Shown piece after piece: positions 16,359-23,479 of a stretch of 33,404 nucleotides of DNA. Source of the DNA: Gemmatimonadota bacterium. GTDB taxonomy: Bacteria; Gemmatimonadota; Gemmatimonadetes; Gemmatimonadales; GWC2-71-9. The position numbers were made by a program, and so were the translations under genes. The stretch is taken from positions 1-33,404 of the forward strand of contig QHTT01000081.1 in NCBI GenBank assembly GCA_003220935.1. The letters run 5' to 3'. The notes beneath the pieces were generated by a model. That model made no database searches and was not told the DNA's origin. It saw only the letters and a list, made by a program, of their open reading frames with translations. The first letter of the stretch is position 1. The number at the start of each line of letters is the position of its first letter.

Positions 16359-17249
16359 ATGCAGCGCATCTCGCTACTCCTCGCGGGGTTCGCCCCGGCC
16401 GTGCTGTGGGGCCAGCAGGGCGCTGGCACGGAGCTCTGGCGGGTCGCCGCCACGACGCTCCCCATTCCACCCGCCCTGGCGACGGGCGGCGCGGCCGCGT
16501 TCTGGAATCCGGCCCAGCCGGCGACGCCGGAGCGGGCCAGCTTCGCGCTCGACGTGATCGAGACGGCGCCGACCGTCAATGCTTCGGGTGTGCTCGTGAC
16601 GGTGCGTGCGCGCGTGCGGCCGCTCGGTCAACTGGGACTGGTGTACGGCCGCATGGGGATCGGGGACTTGGTCCGCACGTCGCTCAGCCCCGACCCCGAT
16701 CCCGGCGCGATCCCGTACTACACGCAGACGCTGGGCGCCAACTGGAGCGTGGCGCCGGGCGGCACCGCGCTGGGGGCGACGCTGGCCTACCAGGACACGC
16801 GTCTCGACGTCCAAGGGTCCAACCGCTGGACGCTCGACCTCGGAGCGCGTCATACCTTTGCGGGTGCGGTGACGCTCGCCGCCGCGACGCGATGCTTCTC
16901 CCGTTTTGCCGCCGGTGACCCCGCGCAGGACCTGTACGGCGGGGTCGAGCTGCGCCTGTGGCACGGCCCGCTGTGGGGGAGCCGGGCGGCGGTGAGCGCG
17001 CGCTACGGGGTCGCGACGGCGCACGGGTTCACGGCGGATCATCAATTCGGGGCGGGCTTCGAGCTCGGCACGCAGTTCGCCTCCGATCTGGAAGTGCAAC
17101 GCGAAGGTAGTTACGGGCAAGCGGGGTGGCGGGCAGTCGCGGGGATGCGTGTGGGGGTCGGGCGCTATCGGGTGAGCTTCGCACGGGACTTCGGTGTGAA
17201 CGACATCGGAGCGGCCTACCGGGTGGGCCTGGAAGGGCGGATCCCGTGA
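16359..17249 (+). CDS. Predicted outer-membrane beta-barrel protein, unknown function
   Basis: 296 residues. A signal peptide (MQRISLLLAGFAPAVLWG, cleavage probably near GQQ) is followed by alternating amphipathic strands rich in Gly, Tyr and Arg, with many turn sequences and a short aromatic-poor tail. The early AAAFWNPAQPA resembles the NPA box near the N-terminus of PorV/UPF0164-like barrels, but I cannot assign a family firmly. The ATG at 16359 lacks an obvious Shine-Dalgarno. Its TGA overlaps the rlmN GTG (GTGA), tying a surface protein to an rRNA/tRNA methylase; the coupling is probably incidental to genome compaction. Expected location is the outer membrane. Confidence 0.7.
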   Translation: MQRISLLLAGFAPAVLWGQQGAGTELWRVAATTLPIPPALATGGAAAFWNPAQPATPERASFALDVIETAPTVNASGVLVTVRARVRPLGQLGLVYGRMGIGDLVRTSLSPDPDPGAIPYYTQTLGANWSVAPGGTALGATLAYQDTRLDVQGSNRWTLDLGARHTFAGAVTLAAATRCFSRFAAGDPAQDLYGGVELRLWHGPLWGSRAAVSARYGVATAHGFTADHQFGAGFELGTQFASDLEVQREGSYGQAGWRAVAGMRVGVGRYRVSFARDFGVNDIGAAYRVGLEGRIP

Positions 17250-18310
17250 CGGAGCTCTTGTCCCTCGCGCCCGACGCGGCGCAGGCCGCGCTCGCCGACT
17301 GGCTGGCGGGGCACGCCGAACCAGGCTACCGGGTGACACAGATAGTGCCGCGGCTGTGGCAGCGTCCTGCCGGGTCCTGGGAGGAGGCGACCGACCTGCC
17401 GGCGGCGCTGCGCAGCCAGCTCGCCGAGGCGCTCCCGCTCGGTCGCCTTACGCTCGTCACGACCCAGCTGTCGCGCGACGGGACCGAGAAGTTCCTCTGG
17501 AAGCTCGCCGACGGCGAGGCCATCGAGTCGGTGCTGATCCCCGAGGGAAAGCGCCGCACGCTGTGCATCTCGTCGCAGGTCGGGTGCGCGCTGGGGTGCG
17601 TGTTCTGTGCCACGGGTCGGATGGGTTTCCGGCGCAACTTGCGGGCGAGCGAGATCGCCGGTCAGGTACGCGAGCTGATCCTGCGCGACGCCGGCGCGGT
17701 GCCCACCAACATCGTCTTCATGGGAATGGGCGAGCCGCTCCTCAACTGGGACGCCGTGGACACGGCGCTTACGATCCTCAACCATCCGGACGGGTTCGGC
17801 ATCGGAGCCCGGCACATCACCGTGTCCACCGTCGGGATCCTGCCGAGCCTCGCCCAACTCGCTAAGCGCCCCGAGCAGTTCCGGCTCGCCCTGTCGCTGC
17901 ATGCGCCGACGGCCCAGCTGCGGCATGAGCTGATGCCGATCGAAAAGAAATACGCGCTGCCCGACGTGGTCCAGGCGCTGTCGCAGTTCCGCCGCCGGGT
18001 GACGCTCGAGTACGTGCTCATCGGCGGGAAGAACGATTCGCTCGCACAGGCGGACCAGCTCGCCAAGCTGGCGCGTCCACTCGGTGCGCTGGTGAACCTG
18101 TTGCCGCTGCATCCGGGCGGGGCGCCCGATCTGACCCCGAGCGACCGCCCGCGCATGATCGCGTTCGAGCGAAGGCTCAAGAGTCACGGCGTCGAGGCCG
18201 TGCTGCGCCGCAGCCGCGGGTTGGACATCAGCGCGGCGTGCGGCCAGCTACGGGTGGAACTGGAGGCGCGGCGCAAAGTCCGCGCCGAGGAGCACGCTCG
18301 CGTCGAGTAG
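17246..18310 (+). CDS. rlmN: Dual-specificity RNA methyltransferase RlmN
   Basis: Radical-SAM enzyme that makes m2A2503 in 23S rRNA and m2A37 in some tRNAs. From GTG at 17246 it is 354 residues. The [4Fe-4S] cysteines are Cys114, Cys118 and Cys121 in QVGCALGCVFCATG; the SAM-site motif is VFMGMGEPLLNW; the conserved C-terminal Cys332 in GLDISAACGQL is the second catalytic cysteine of the mechanism. Earlier in-frame starts exist inside the preceding gene, but GTG at the GTGA junction, with GGAAGGGCGG just upstream, gives the expected N-terminus. Its last 63 bases (18248-18310) are also the antisense 3' end of the LytR_C lipoprotein gene; the extra tail after GQLRVELEARR is poorly conserved in the family as I know it. 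Confidence 0.96.
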   Translation: MTELLSLAPDAAQAALADWLAGHAEPGYRVTQIVPRLWQRPAGSWEEATDLPAALRSQLAEALPLGRLTLVTTQLSRDGTEKFLWKLADGEAIESVLIPEGKRRTLCISSQVGCALGCVFCATGRMGFRRNLRASEIAGQVRELILRDAGAVPTNIVFMGMGEPLLNWDAVDTALTILNHPDGFGIGARHITVSTVGILPSLAQLAKRPEQFRLALSLHAPTAQLRHELMPIEKKYALPDVVQALSQFRRRVTLEYVLIGGKNDSLAQADQLAKLARPLGALVNLLPLHPGGAPDLTPSDRPRMIAFERRLKSHGVEAVLRRSRGLDISAACGQLRVELEARRKVRAEEHARVE

Positions 18311-18667
18311 CTTGGTGCTGTCCACCTGAACGACGACCTGCCCCACGCCGAGCGCCCGGCGGATGCGGTCCCCCGCCCCAGCGACCAGCGCGCGGCGGAT
18401 CACGATGCGCGTGGTGTCGAGCGTCCCCAGCGCCGCGGGTGCATTCCCGAGGGCCACGACGTCGATCCCCGCCTGCCGCAACACCCGCGTGCCGGTCCTG
18501 GCGAGGCCGGGCTTGCCGCTGGCGTTGAGCACCTCGACGGTGAGGCGTGGGCCCTCCTGTCCCGGAACGGGGAACGCGGTGGCCCCGGGGGGGCGGGGGG
18601 GCCGCTCGTCGTGGCACGCGGCGAGCCCGAGGACGAGCGCGCTCAGCGCGAGGCGAGCGAGTTCCAA
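18248..18667 (-). CDS. Small lipoprotein with LytR_C domain
   Basis: 139 residues from TTG at 18667. A short signal peptide (LARLALSALVLGLAAC) ends in lipobox LAAC and is followed by a Pro-rich linker (PPRPPG, from a G-rich tract) and one LytR C-terminal domain: LTVEVLNASGKPGLA, a VVALGN segment, RIVIRR and the final SVLLGADFAP. No LCP catalytic domain is present, so this is the stand-alone LytR_C type; its role at the cell envelope is unknown. TTG overlaps the yqeK stop by 25 bases; yqeK with a LytR_C protein is a recurring pairing. The 3' end is antisense to rlmN for 63 bases. An upstream ATG at 18715 would spoil the signal peptide. Confidence 0.82.
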   Translation of the reverse strand: MELARLALSALVLGLAACHDERPPRPPGATAFPVPGQEGPRLTVEVLNASGKPGLARTGTRVLRQAGIDVVALGNAPAALGTLDTTRIVIRRALVAGAGDRIRRALGVGQVVVQVDSTKLLDASVLLGADFAPRLQFHP

Positions 18668-19140
18668 AACCCCACGGTCGCCGGCATGAGTTGCCAGCCG
18701 GAGCGGAGCACCCACTCGATGCGCCGGCGCGCGACCTCCTGCAGCACGGCGTCCCGCTCGCGCGGCACCCGTGCGGTGAGGGCGGCGCGGTCTGCGTGGT
18801 CGAGCTGGCGGCCGGGCTCGAGAAAGTCGGCGAGGTAGAGCATCCGGCCGACGTCGTCCCAGTGGACGTACCCCAAGGTGTGGTAGCGGACGGCATCGAG
18901 CACGCCGCGATCGCTTTCCCCCTCGTGGGCGGCGCGGGCCGCCGCGCGCGGCCCGTGGCCGAGCTCGTCGGAGCGCGGCTCGTCCCGCAAGGCGTCATGC
19001 AGCCACGCGGCCCGGAGCCAGCGAGCGCGCTCGGCGTCCGGGACGCCCATCGCCCTGGCCCACTCGTCGAGCAACGCCGCGACGCGCTCGATGTGCGCGC
19101 GGCGCTCGGGGGTGACGATGGCCCAGGGGGGCAAACTCAC
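18643..19140 (-). CDS. yqeK: YqeK-like HD-domain hydrolase (probable Ap4A hydrolase)
   Basis: 165 residues from GTG at 19140. The HD signature has His16 (AHIERVAALL), His48-Asp49 in WLHDALRDE, HGPRAAARAAHE, the AVRYHTLG segment and LYLADFLEPGR. YqeK proteins hydrolyse diadenosine tetraphosphate symmetrically and lie beside nadD or rsfS in many bacteria; neither is in this window. It heads the small yqeK-LytR_C pair, and the palindromic element lies directly upstream, separating it from panC. GGAAG eight bases before the GTG supports the start. All metal-binding positions I can identify are intact. Confidence 0.85.
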   Translation of the reverse strand: MSLPPWAIVTPERRAHIERVAALLDEWARAMGVPDAERARWLRAAWLHDALRDEPRSDELGHGPRAAARAAHEGESDRGVLDAVRYHTLGYVHWDDVGRMLYLADFLEPGRQLDHADRAALTARVPRERDAVLQEVARRRIEWVLRSGWQLMPATVGFWNSLASR

Positions 19141-19156
19141 TGTATGGCTTCCGGTC

Positions 19157-19250
19157 GGAGTTTCCCGGCTCTGAAGAGCCGGCTCGGCTGCGAGTGCGTC
19201 CTTAAGGACGCACCAGTGCCGAGCCCGGGCTTCAGCCCGGGAATCTCAAG
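19157..19250. repeat. Nested palindromic element between panC and yqeK
   Basis: Three hairpins in a row: CCGGCTCT-GA-AGAGCCGG (19165-19182), a perfect 20-base palindrome at 19194-19213 with TTAA at its centre, and CCCGGGCT-TC-AGCCCGGG (19224-19241). GGCTCGGC (19181-19188) also pairs with GCCGAGCC (19218-19225) around the middle palindrome, and the outer GAGTTTCCCGG/CCCGGGAATCTC arms are complementary. It could serve as a terminator, but the hierarchy resembles a dispersed REP- or MITE-like palindromic unit. The last few bases reach the end of panC. Confidence 0.75.
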
Positions 19251-20139
19251 ACGCTCGCACCGCGATGTCACTCCCCACACCCTCCCCCAGCACCACGTTG
19301 TCGATCAACCGCGTGGCGCCGACTTGGGCGGCGATCACGACGACGGTGCGAGCATCGACGCGGGCTACCGGGCGCAGCTGCTCGTCGACGAGCTCCAAGT
19401 ACCCCGGGCTGACGCCCGGGGCCATGAGCGCAACGCCCGGGGCCATGAGCGCCTGCATGCCGCGCCGCTGCAGCGTCTTGGGATCGGCCTCGCCCGAGCG
19501 CCAGGCCTGTTCCACAGCGCGCAAGGCGCGCGACAGCGCCAGCGCCGCGCGCCGCTGGTCGGCGTCGAGATAGCTGTTGCGCGAGGAGAGCGCCAGGCCG
19601 TCCAGCTCGCGTACCGTCGGCGCGATGTCGACCTCCAGTCCGAAGTCGAGATCCGCCGCCATGCGGCGCACCAGCATCGCCTGCTGAAAGTCCTTGCGCC
19701 CGAACACCGCCACGTCGGGCTCCACCATGTGGAACAGCTTCGCCACGACCGTCAGGACGCCGGAAAAGTGGCCCGGCCGGGCGGCGCCTTCCAAAGTGTC
19801 GGCCATCGGCCCGGAGGCGATGCGTACGAGCGGCTCTTGGGGGTATACGGCCTCGAGCGCGGGGACGAAGAGGCAATCGACGCCGCGCTCACTGGCGAGC
19901 GTCCGATCGCGGGCCAGGTCGCGCGGGTACTTCGTGAAGTCTTCTTTGGGACCGAACTGCAGTGGGTTGACGAAGATGCTCAGGACGACGCGGTCGGTGC
20001 GCTCTTTGGCCCGGTCTACGAGGCGCAGGTGCCCTTCGTGCAGCGCGCCCATCGTGGGCACGAACCCGACCCGGCGCCCGCGGGCGCGCTCGGCGCGCGA
20101 CCAGGCGTGCATGTCCTTCGGGGTCGTGAGCTCGTGCAT
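19246..20139 (-). CDS. panC: Pantothenate synthetase (pantoate-beta-alanine ligase)
   Basis: Last step of pantothenate synthesis: ATP-dependent ligation of pantoate and beta-alanine. About 297 residues. The Rossmann core has VGFVPTMGALHEGH (HxGH-type ATP site), LSIFVNPLQFGP, PGHFSGVLTVVAKLF, VFGRKDFQQ and the KMSKS-like LALSSRNSYL. ATG at 20139 gives the normal N-terminus; GTG at 20187, overlapping the toxin stop (GTGA), is an alternative and would couple panC to the toxin gene. The C-terminal domain contains a tandem ALMAPGV-ALMAPGV duplication before SPGYLELVDE, absent from PanC proteins I know. panB lies 2 kb upstream on the same strand, separated by DUF711 and the toxin-antitoxin genes. 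Confidence 0.94.
   Translation of the reverse strand: MHELTTPKDMHAWSRAERARGRRVGFVPTMGALHEGHLRLVDRAKERTDRVVLSIFVNPLQFGPKEDFTKYPRDLARDRTLASERGVDCLFVPALEAVYPQEPLVRIASGPMADTLEGAARPGHFSGVLTVVAKLFHMVEPDVAVFGRKDFQQAMLVRRMAADLDFGLEVDIAPTVRELDGLALSSRNSYLDADQRRAALALSRALRAVEQAWRSGEADPKTLQRRGMQALMAPGVALMAPGVSPGYLELVDEQLRPVARVDARTVVVIAAQVGATRLIDNVVLGEGVGSDIAVRAS
19412..19453. repeat. 21-bp in-frame tandem duplication inside panC
   Basis: Two copies (19412-19432 and 19433-19453) that match at 20 of 21 bases, beginning ACGCCCGGGGCCATGAGCG, give a 7-residue protein duplication. A hairpin, CCCCGGGC-TGAC-GCCCGGGG (19402-19421), overlaps the first copy and resembles the third hairpin of the nearby palindromic element. 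Confidence 0.9.
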
Positions 20140-20183
20140 GGTGGCATGAAACAAACGGGGGGAAGGTGCGGTTCGGTAGAGGC

Positions 20184-20594
20184 TCACACCACCGTGAAGC
20201 CCACTCGCTCGAAGTCCTCATCGAAGGCGAACGCGTCCTGCAAGCCTTCGCGTTGCATGACCTCAAAGCTGACCGCATCCGTAAGGCTCAGGATTCGGTC
20301 TCGGTAACGCCTGAGCCAGCGGTCTACCGCGGCATTCGTCACGTCTTCGTCGACCCAGACGATGCGGCGGTCTCGGGCCGTGGCGAACGCGTCCAGGAAT
20401 ACGACTCCCGCCTCCACGCCGAGGCGTCGCGCGAGCAGGCCGTGACACTCGGCCAGTATAAAGCTCGTGGTGACGACCTCACGGCGTGCGCGGGTCAGCG
20501 CCGACCAGGTTCGCCGCGCGCGGTCGTGCCGCTGGTCGCGCGCGTGGACGAGCGCGACCCAGGCGCTCGTGTCTACGAAGAGCGGCGCCGGGAT
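20184..20594 (-). CDS. VapC-like PIN-domain toxin, no canonical start codon
   Basis: Probable RNase toxin. The PIN core reads PLFVDTSAWVALVHARDQRH (first catalytic Asp), then TSFILAECHGLL with the acidic Glu, IVWVDEDVTN, and LTDAVSFEVMQ carrying the later acidic residues, ending AFAFDEDFERVGF. From the frame-opening TGA at 20654 to well past the first catalytic Asp there is no ATG, GTG or TTG; the first canonical codon is GTG at 20417, which would delete the active site. Coordinates are given to ATC at 20594, which has GGAG six bases upstream and yields 136 residues, a normal VapC length. Alternatives are a frameshift from the antitoxin frame, a sequencing error or a decayed toxin. The N-terminal part overlaps the antitoxin gene, and the stop overlaps a possible panC GTG. 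Confidence 0.75.
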   Translation of the reverse strand: MPAPLFVDTSAWVALVHARDQRHDRARRTWSALTRARREVVTTSFILAECHGLLARRLGVEAGVVFLDAFATARDRRIVWVDEDVTNAAVDRWLRRYRDRILSLTDAVSFEVMQREGLQDAFAFDEDFERVGFTVV

Positions 20595-20869
20595 CGGCTG
20601 CTCCGCGGCTCGGCGTCGTCTGCGGCGTGCTCGTCGTGTCGCTCCGCCAGGTCAGTCGGGGCGCTTGGGCTCGAGAAGGCTCCCACCAGCGCGTCGAACA
20701 CTTGGTGGAAGGATCGGGCGCGTTGGGTCTCCAGTACTTCGATGCCCCGGCGCAGCGCCTCGGCGCGCGACACGCCGAGCTCCCGCGCCAACCTATCAAG
20801 CGTCGCGCGCTCGGCGTGCGTCAGGTAAACCTGGATGGGCTCCCGAACCCGGTTGCGTCGTGCGGCCAC
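20573..20869 (-). CDS. Ribbon-helix-helix antitoxin
   Basis: 98 residues from GTG at 20869; a TTG at 20908 would add 13. The N-terminal REPIQVYLTHAERATLDRLA, then ELGVSRAEALRRGIEVLE, is a CopG/ribbon-helix-helix DNA-binding fold: one strand followed by two helices with a VSRAEALRRG turn. The C-terminal half is acidic then Arg/Ser-rich and would wrap the toxin. It lies upstream of and overlaps the PIN gene, the normal antitoxin-first order for VapBC-type modules, and probably represses its own promoter. The tail (RSSRSRRRSS) is translated from DNA that also encodes the toxin start region, so its exact end depends on how the toxin is initiated. Confidence 0.8.
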   Translation of the reverse strand: MAARRNRVREPIQVYLTHAERATLDRLARELGVSRAEALRRGIEVLETQRARSFHQVFDALVGAFSSPSAPTDLAERHDEHAADDAEPRSSRSRRRSS

Positions 20870-20891
20870 AATACATCTCGCTGTTAATTCA

Positions 20892-20905
20892 GTGATATCG
20901 TGATA
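20892..20905. promoter_or_regulatory. Candidate antitoxin operator/promoter region
   Basis: Direct repeat GTGATA-TC-GTGATA (8-bp period) with a GATATC core, in an AT-rich island of about 35 bases just upstream of the antitoxin start. Ribbon-helix-helix antitoxins bind such short spaced repeats over their own promoter. A TTGTAT hexamer (minus strand, 20908-20903) could be a -35 element. Confidence 0.4.
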
Positions 20906-20962
20906 CAAATGTACCCACGTTCAGGGCGTCCGGGCAACTGGCATTGCCTCGCGACTTGTCCC

Positions 20963-22228
20963 CTACTCCACCTTCATCACGACGCAGTCGGTCAGGTAGG
21001 GATCGTCGAAGCGTGCCCGCTCCCCCGCGGCCTTCCCCGGCACCGGAAACAGCCGCGCCGAGAGGGGCTTGCGCAGCTTGGCAGAGAGCGCCGCCACGTC
21101 GGCAATCAGGGCGGCCAGGCGATCCGCCGGAGTGTCGCCCGGTAGCGGCACGACATCGAGCCCGGTGCCGCAGACGGTCGAGTACAGCAGCAGATCGCGC
21201 ACGCTGTACCGTCCCTCCGATGCCCGCCGCGCCAGCACCGGATCTTCCAGCACCGGAAGCATGAGCCCGGAATACCCACACGTCTTGACCCGCAGGCTCT
21301 TGAGGACATCCGTGATTGCGGCACACCCGGCGAGCGTCGAGTAGTCCCCGAACGGAACGCCGGTGAGTGCCTCGATCGCCGCTCCGATGCTGGCGTCCTT
21401 GCCCGGCGCGGGAGAGACGTCGATGCCCAAATAGGTCCGCTCTTCGTGACGCGCGACCTGCCGCACCAGCCGCTCCAGGGCCCCGAGCCGGGTCTCGAGT
21501 AACTGCGTGAGACTCTGTTTGGCCTCGGCCAGGGTGTTGGCCCCGGCGAAGGCAGCGGACAACAAGGGCGGCGATTCGAGGCCGAGCGCGACGGCGTCCG
21601 ACCCGCGGTGGTAGGCGACCGGGAAGAACGGCGTGCCCGCCGGCACGTTGGCGGCTGCGGCAAATCGGAAGTTGCCGATGCCTCCGGGGGTGGCGCGCGC
21701 GATTGCCGCCATCGCTTCGCCTGCGGCCGTCACCCCACGGGGTGAGGCACCGCGCTCCGGCGACGCGACCCGCGCGGAGAAACTCACGTTCCGCGTGGTG
21801 CGGATGAGCTCGGCGGCCCACGCGCCGAAATCGGCATCATAGTCGTCAGGCGCGAGGACGGGACCGATGCTCAACAGCACGCCCTCGGCGACGACGGCGC
21901 GGTCGAGCGCGTGCAGGGAGGGCAGCGCATCCGCGCGCGCGCGGGGGCCTGCCCCCTCCAGGAACGGCTGCGTCGCGATGCGGAGGGTCTGGACTTCATA
22001 CCCCGCGTCGGCGACGGCTCGCTTCGCGCGCTGGAGAAAGTCGAGGGCGGCCTCCGGCCCCTCCATGTCGGCCGGGCTGTGAAGGGTTATACCTGCGGTG
22101 ATGGTGCGGATCCGAAACCCCGGCCCCGGCGGCGGGCGCGCCGGTCCGCGCCATCCGGAGCGGGCCAGCGGGGTCAGCGCGGCCGCCCCGAGCAGCGCGA
22201 CCATGTCCCGCCGCGAGATGTCACTCAT
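20963..22228 (-). CDS. DUF711 (UPF0210-like) family protein with Tat signal peptide
   Basis: 421 residues. The body matches the DUF711 family: FRIRTITAGITL near the start, YEVQTLRIATQPF, GIGNFRFAAAANV, SFGANT-like AFAGANTLAEAKQSL, LGIDVSPAPGKDASIGAAIE and CGYSGLMLPVLEDPVLA. DUF711 proteins I know of are cytoplasmic and of unknown function. This one begins MSDISRRDMVALLGAAALTP, a twin-arginine signal (Arg6-Arg7, hydrophobic stretch, short Ala/Pro region), suggesting folded export to the periplasm, perhaps with a bound cofactor. The ATG overlaps the panB stop (ATGA). Function is unknown; position after panB does not by itself imply a role in pantothenate synthesis. Confidence 0.85.
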   Translation of the reverse strand: MSDISRRDMVALLGAAALTPLARSGWRGPARPPPGPGFRIRTITAGITLHSPADMEGPEAALDFLQRAKRAVADAGYEVQTLRIATQPFLEGAGPRARADALPSLHALDRAVVAEGVLLSIGPVLAPDDYDADFGAWAAELIRTTRNVSFSARVASPERGASPRGVTAAGEAMAAIARATPGGIGNFRFAAAANVPAGTPFFPVAYHRGSDAVALGLESPPLLSAAFAGANTLAEAKQSLTQLLETRLGALERLVRQVARHEERTYLGIDVSPAPGKDASIGAAIEALTGVPFGDYSTLAGCAAITDVLKSLRVKTCGYSGLMLPVLEDPVLARRASEGRYSVRDLLLYSTVCGTGLDVVPLPGDTPADRLAALIADVAALSAKLRKPLSARLFPVPGKAAGERARFDDPYLTDCVVMKVE

Positions 22229-23040
22229 TTCGGAAACGAATGCTCCGGTCCCGGATAGCGCCCTTCGCGTACCTCGGCTGCGTACAATTGCACGGCTTCG
22301 CGTACCTCCTCGGCGAGCGCCGCGTAGCGCTTCACGAACTTAGCACCAAAACGGTCGTTCAGCCCTAGCATGTCGTGCAGCACGAGCACCTGACCGTCGC
22401 ACGCGGGACCGGCCCCGATGCCGATCGTGGGGATCGTCAGTGCCTTGGTGATTTGCGAGGCGAGCGGAGCGGGGACCAGCTCGAGCACGATCGCAAACGC
22501 ACCGGCGTCCTCCAATGCCTTCGCGTCGTCTTTCAACCGCTCGGCGGTCTTCTCGTCCCGGCCCTGCACGCGGTAGCCGCCGAGCGCGTGCACCGACTGC
22601 GGAGTGAGACCGAGGTGGCCCATCACCGGGATGCCGACGTCCACCAGAGCGCGCACCGTTGCCGCGAGGGGCCGGCCGCCCTCGAGCTTCACGCTGTGGC
22701 AACCGGTTTCGGCCATGACCCGGCCGCAGTTCTTAATCGCCTCGGCCGGGGAGACCTGATAGGTGAGGAACGGCATGTCGCACACGACCATCGCCCGCTC
22801 GGCGCCGCGGCGCACGATCTTCGTGTGGTAGATCATCTGGTCGAGCGTCGCCGACAGGGTCGTCTCCGCCCCGGCGAGGACCTGGTTCACCGAATCGCCC
22901 ACGAGCAGGATGTCCACGCCGGACGCGTCGAGCAGCCGTGCGAACAACGCGTCGTAGCAGGTGAGCACAACGATCCGCTCGCCCCGCTGCTTCATCTGCA
23001 CCAGGTCGTACACGGTGACCGGCTTGCGCTCCTCAACCAC
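22225..23040 (-). CDS. panB: 3-methyl-2-oxobutanoate hydroxymethyltransferase
   Basis: First committed step to pantothenate: hydroxymethyl transfer from 5,10-methylene-THF to ketoisovalerate, giving ketopantoate. 271 residues from GTG at 23040, overlapping the folK stop by eight bases. TIM-barrel motifs are all present: VLTCYDALFARLLD, LLVGDSVNQVLAG (metal Asp49), VVCDMPFLTY (Asp88), SVKLEGG (Glu120), MGHLGLTPQSV, and the catalytic Glu in ELVPAPLA, ending in TIGIGAGPACDGQVLV. The reading frame is open further upstream across folK in another frame, but the N-terminus KPVTVYDLVQMKQRGERI fixes the start near 23040. The one-carbon donor connects it to folK, whose product feeds folate synthesis. 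Confidence 0.96.
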   Translation of the reverse strand: MVEERKPVTVYDLVQMKQRGERIVVLTCYDALFARLLDASGVDILLVGDSVNQVLAGAETTLSATLDQMIYHTKIVRRGAERAMVVCDMPFLTYQVSPAEAIKNCGRVMAETGCHSVKLEGGRPLAATVRALVDVGIPVMGHLGLTPQSVHALGGYRVQGRDEKTAERLKDDAKALEDAGAFAIVLELVPAPLASQITKALTIPTIGIGAGPACDGQVLVLHDMLGLNDRFGAKFVKRYAALAEEVREAVQLYAAEVREGRYPGPEHSFPK

Positions 23041-23461
23041 GGGGCGAGGGCTCGGTGTCGAGCTCGGCGAGCTCGCGCAGCCAGAAGTCGCGCTGCGGCA
23101 GTTCGGGGTGCGGGATGGTGAGCTCCGGTTTGCGCACGGCGCGGTCGCCGTAGCGCACGATATCCAGATCGAGGGTCCGCGGGCCCCACCGCTCCTTCCG
23201 CACGCGGCCGCGCTCCGCTTCGATGGCGTGCAGGTGCTCGAGCAGCTCACCGGGCTCGAGCGTGGTCTCGAGCAGGACCATCTGGTTCAGGTACGGTCCC
23301 TGCGGCACCGGTCCGAGCGGCGCCGTCTCCTCCACCCCTGAGACGCGGACGAGACGCGTGGCCGGAAGCCGCGCGAGCCGGGCTCGCGCGTGGGCGAGGT
23401 GCGCGGCGCGGTCCCCCACGTTGGACCCCAGGGCCACGTAGACCCGCTCGCCAAGCGCCAC
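23033..23461 (-). CDS. folK: HPPK: 6-hydroxymethyl-dihydropterin pyrophosphokinase
   Basis: Pyrophosphorylates hydroxymethyl-dihydropterin from ATP in folate synthesis. 142 residues from GTG at 23461. Signature VYVALGSNVGDRAAHL opens the protein; substrate-binding YLNQMVLLET follows; the metal and ATP site is RKERWGPRTLDLDI with Asp98 and Asp100 binding two Mg2+; IPHPELPQRDFWL is the conserved C-terminal block. It follows the MCP-like gene by 18 bases and overlaps panB by eight. Single domain: no FolB fusion and no FolP neighbour in the window. Confidence 0.95.
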   Translation of the reverse strand: MALGERVYVALGSNVGDRAAHLAHARARLARLPATRLVRVSGVEETAPLGPVPQGPYLNQMVLLETTLEPGELLEHLHAIEAERGRVRKERWGPRTLDLDIVRYGDRAVRKPELTIPHPELPQRDFWLRELAELDTEPSPRG

Positions 23462-23479
23462 CCGGGAATGCTATATCGA

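Noticed and set aside
19165..19182. Simple intrinsic terminator for panC or yqeK
   Set aside because: No T-tract follows the hairpin on either strand, and two more hairpins and outer arms belong to the same structure; termination is possible but not shown.
20184..20417. Short PIN fragment starting at GTG 20417 as the real toxin
   Set aside because: It would lack the first catalytic Asp and the Glu that are encoded intact just upstream in the same frame.
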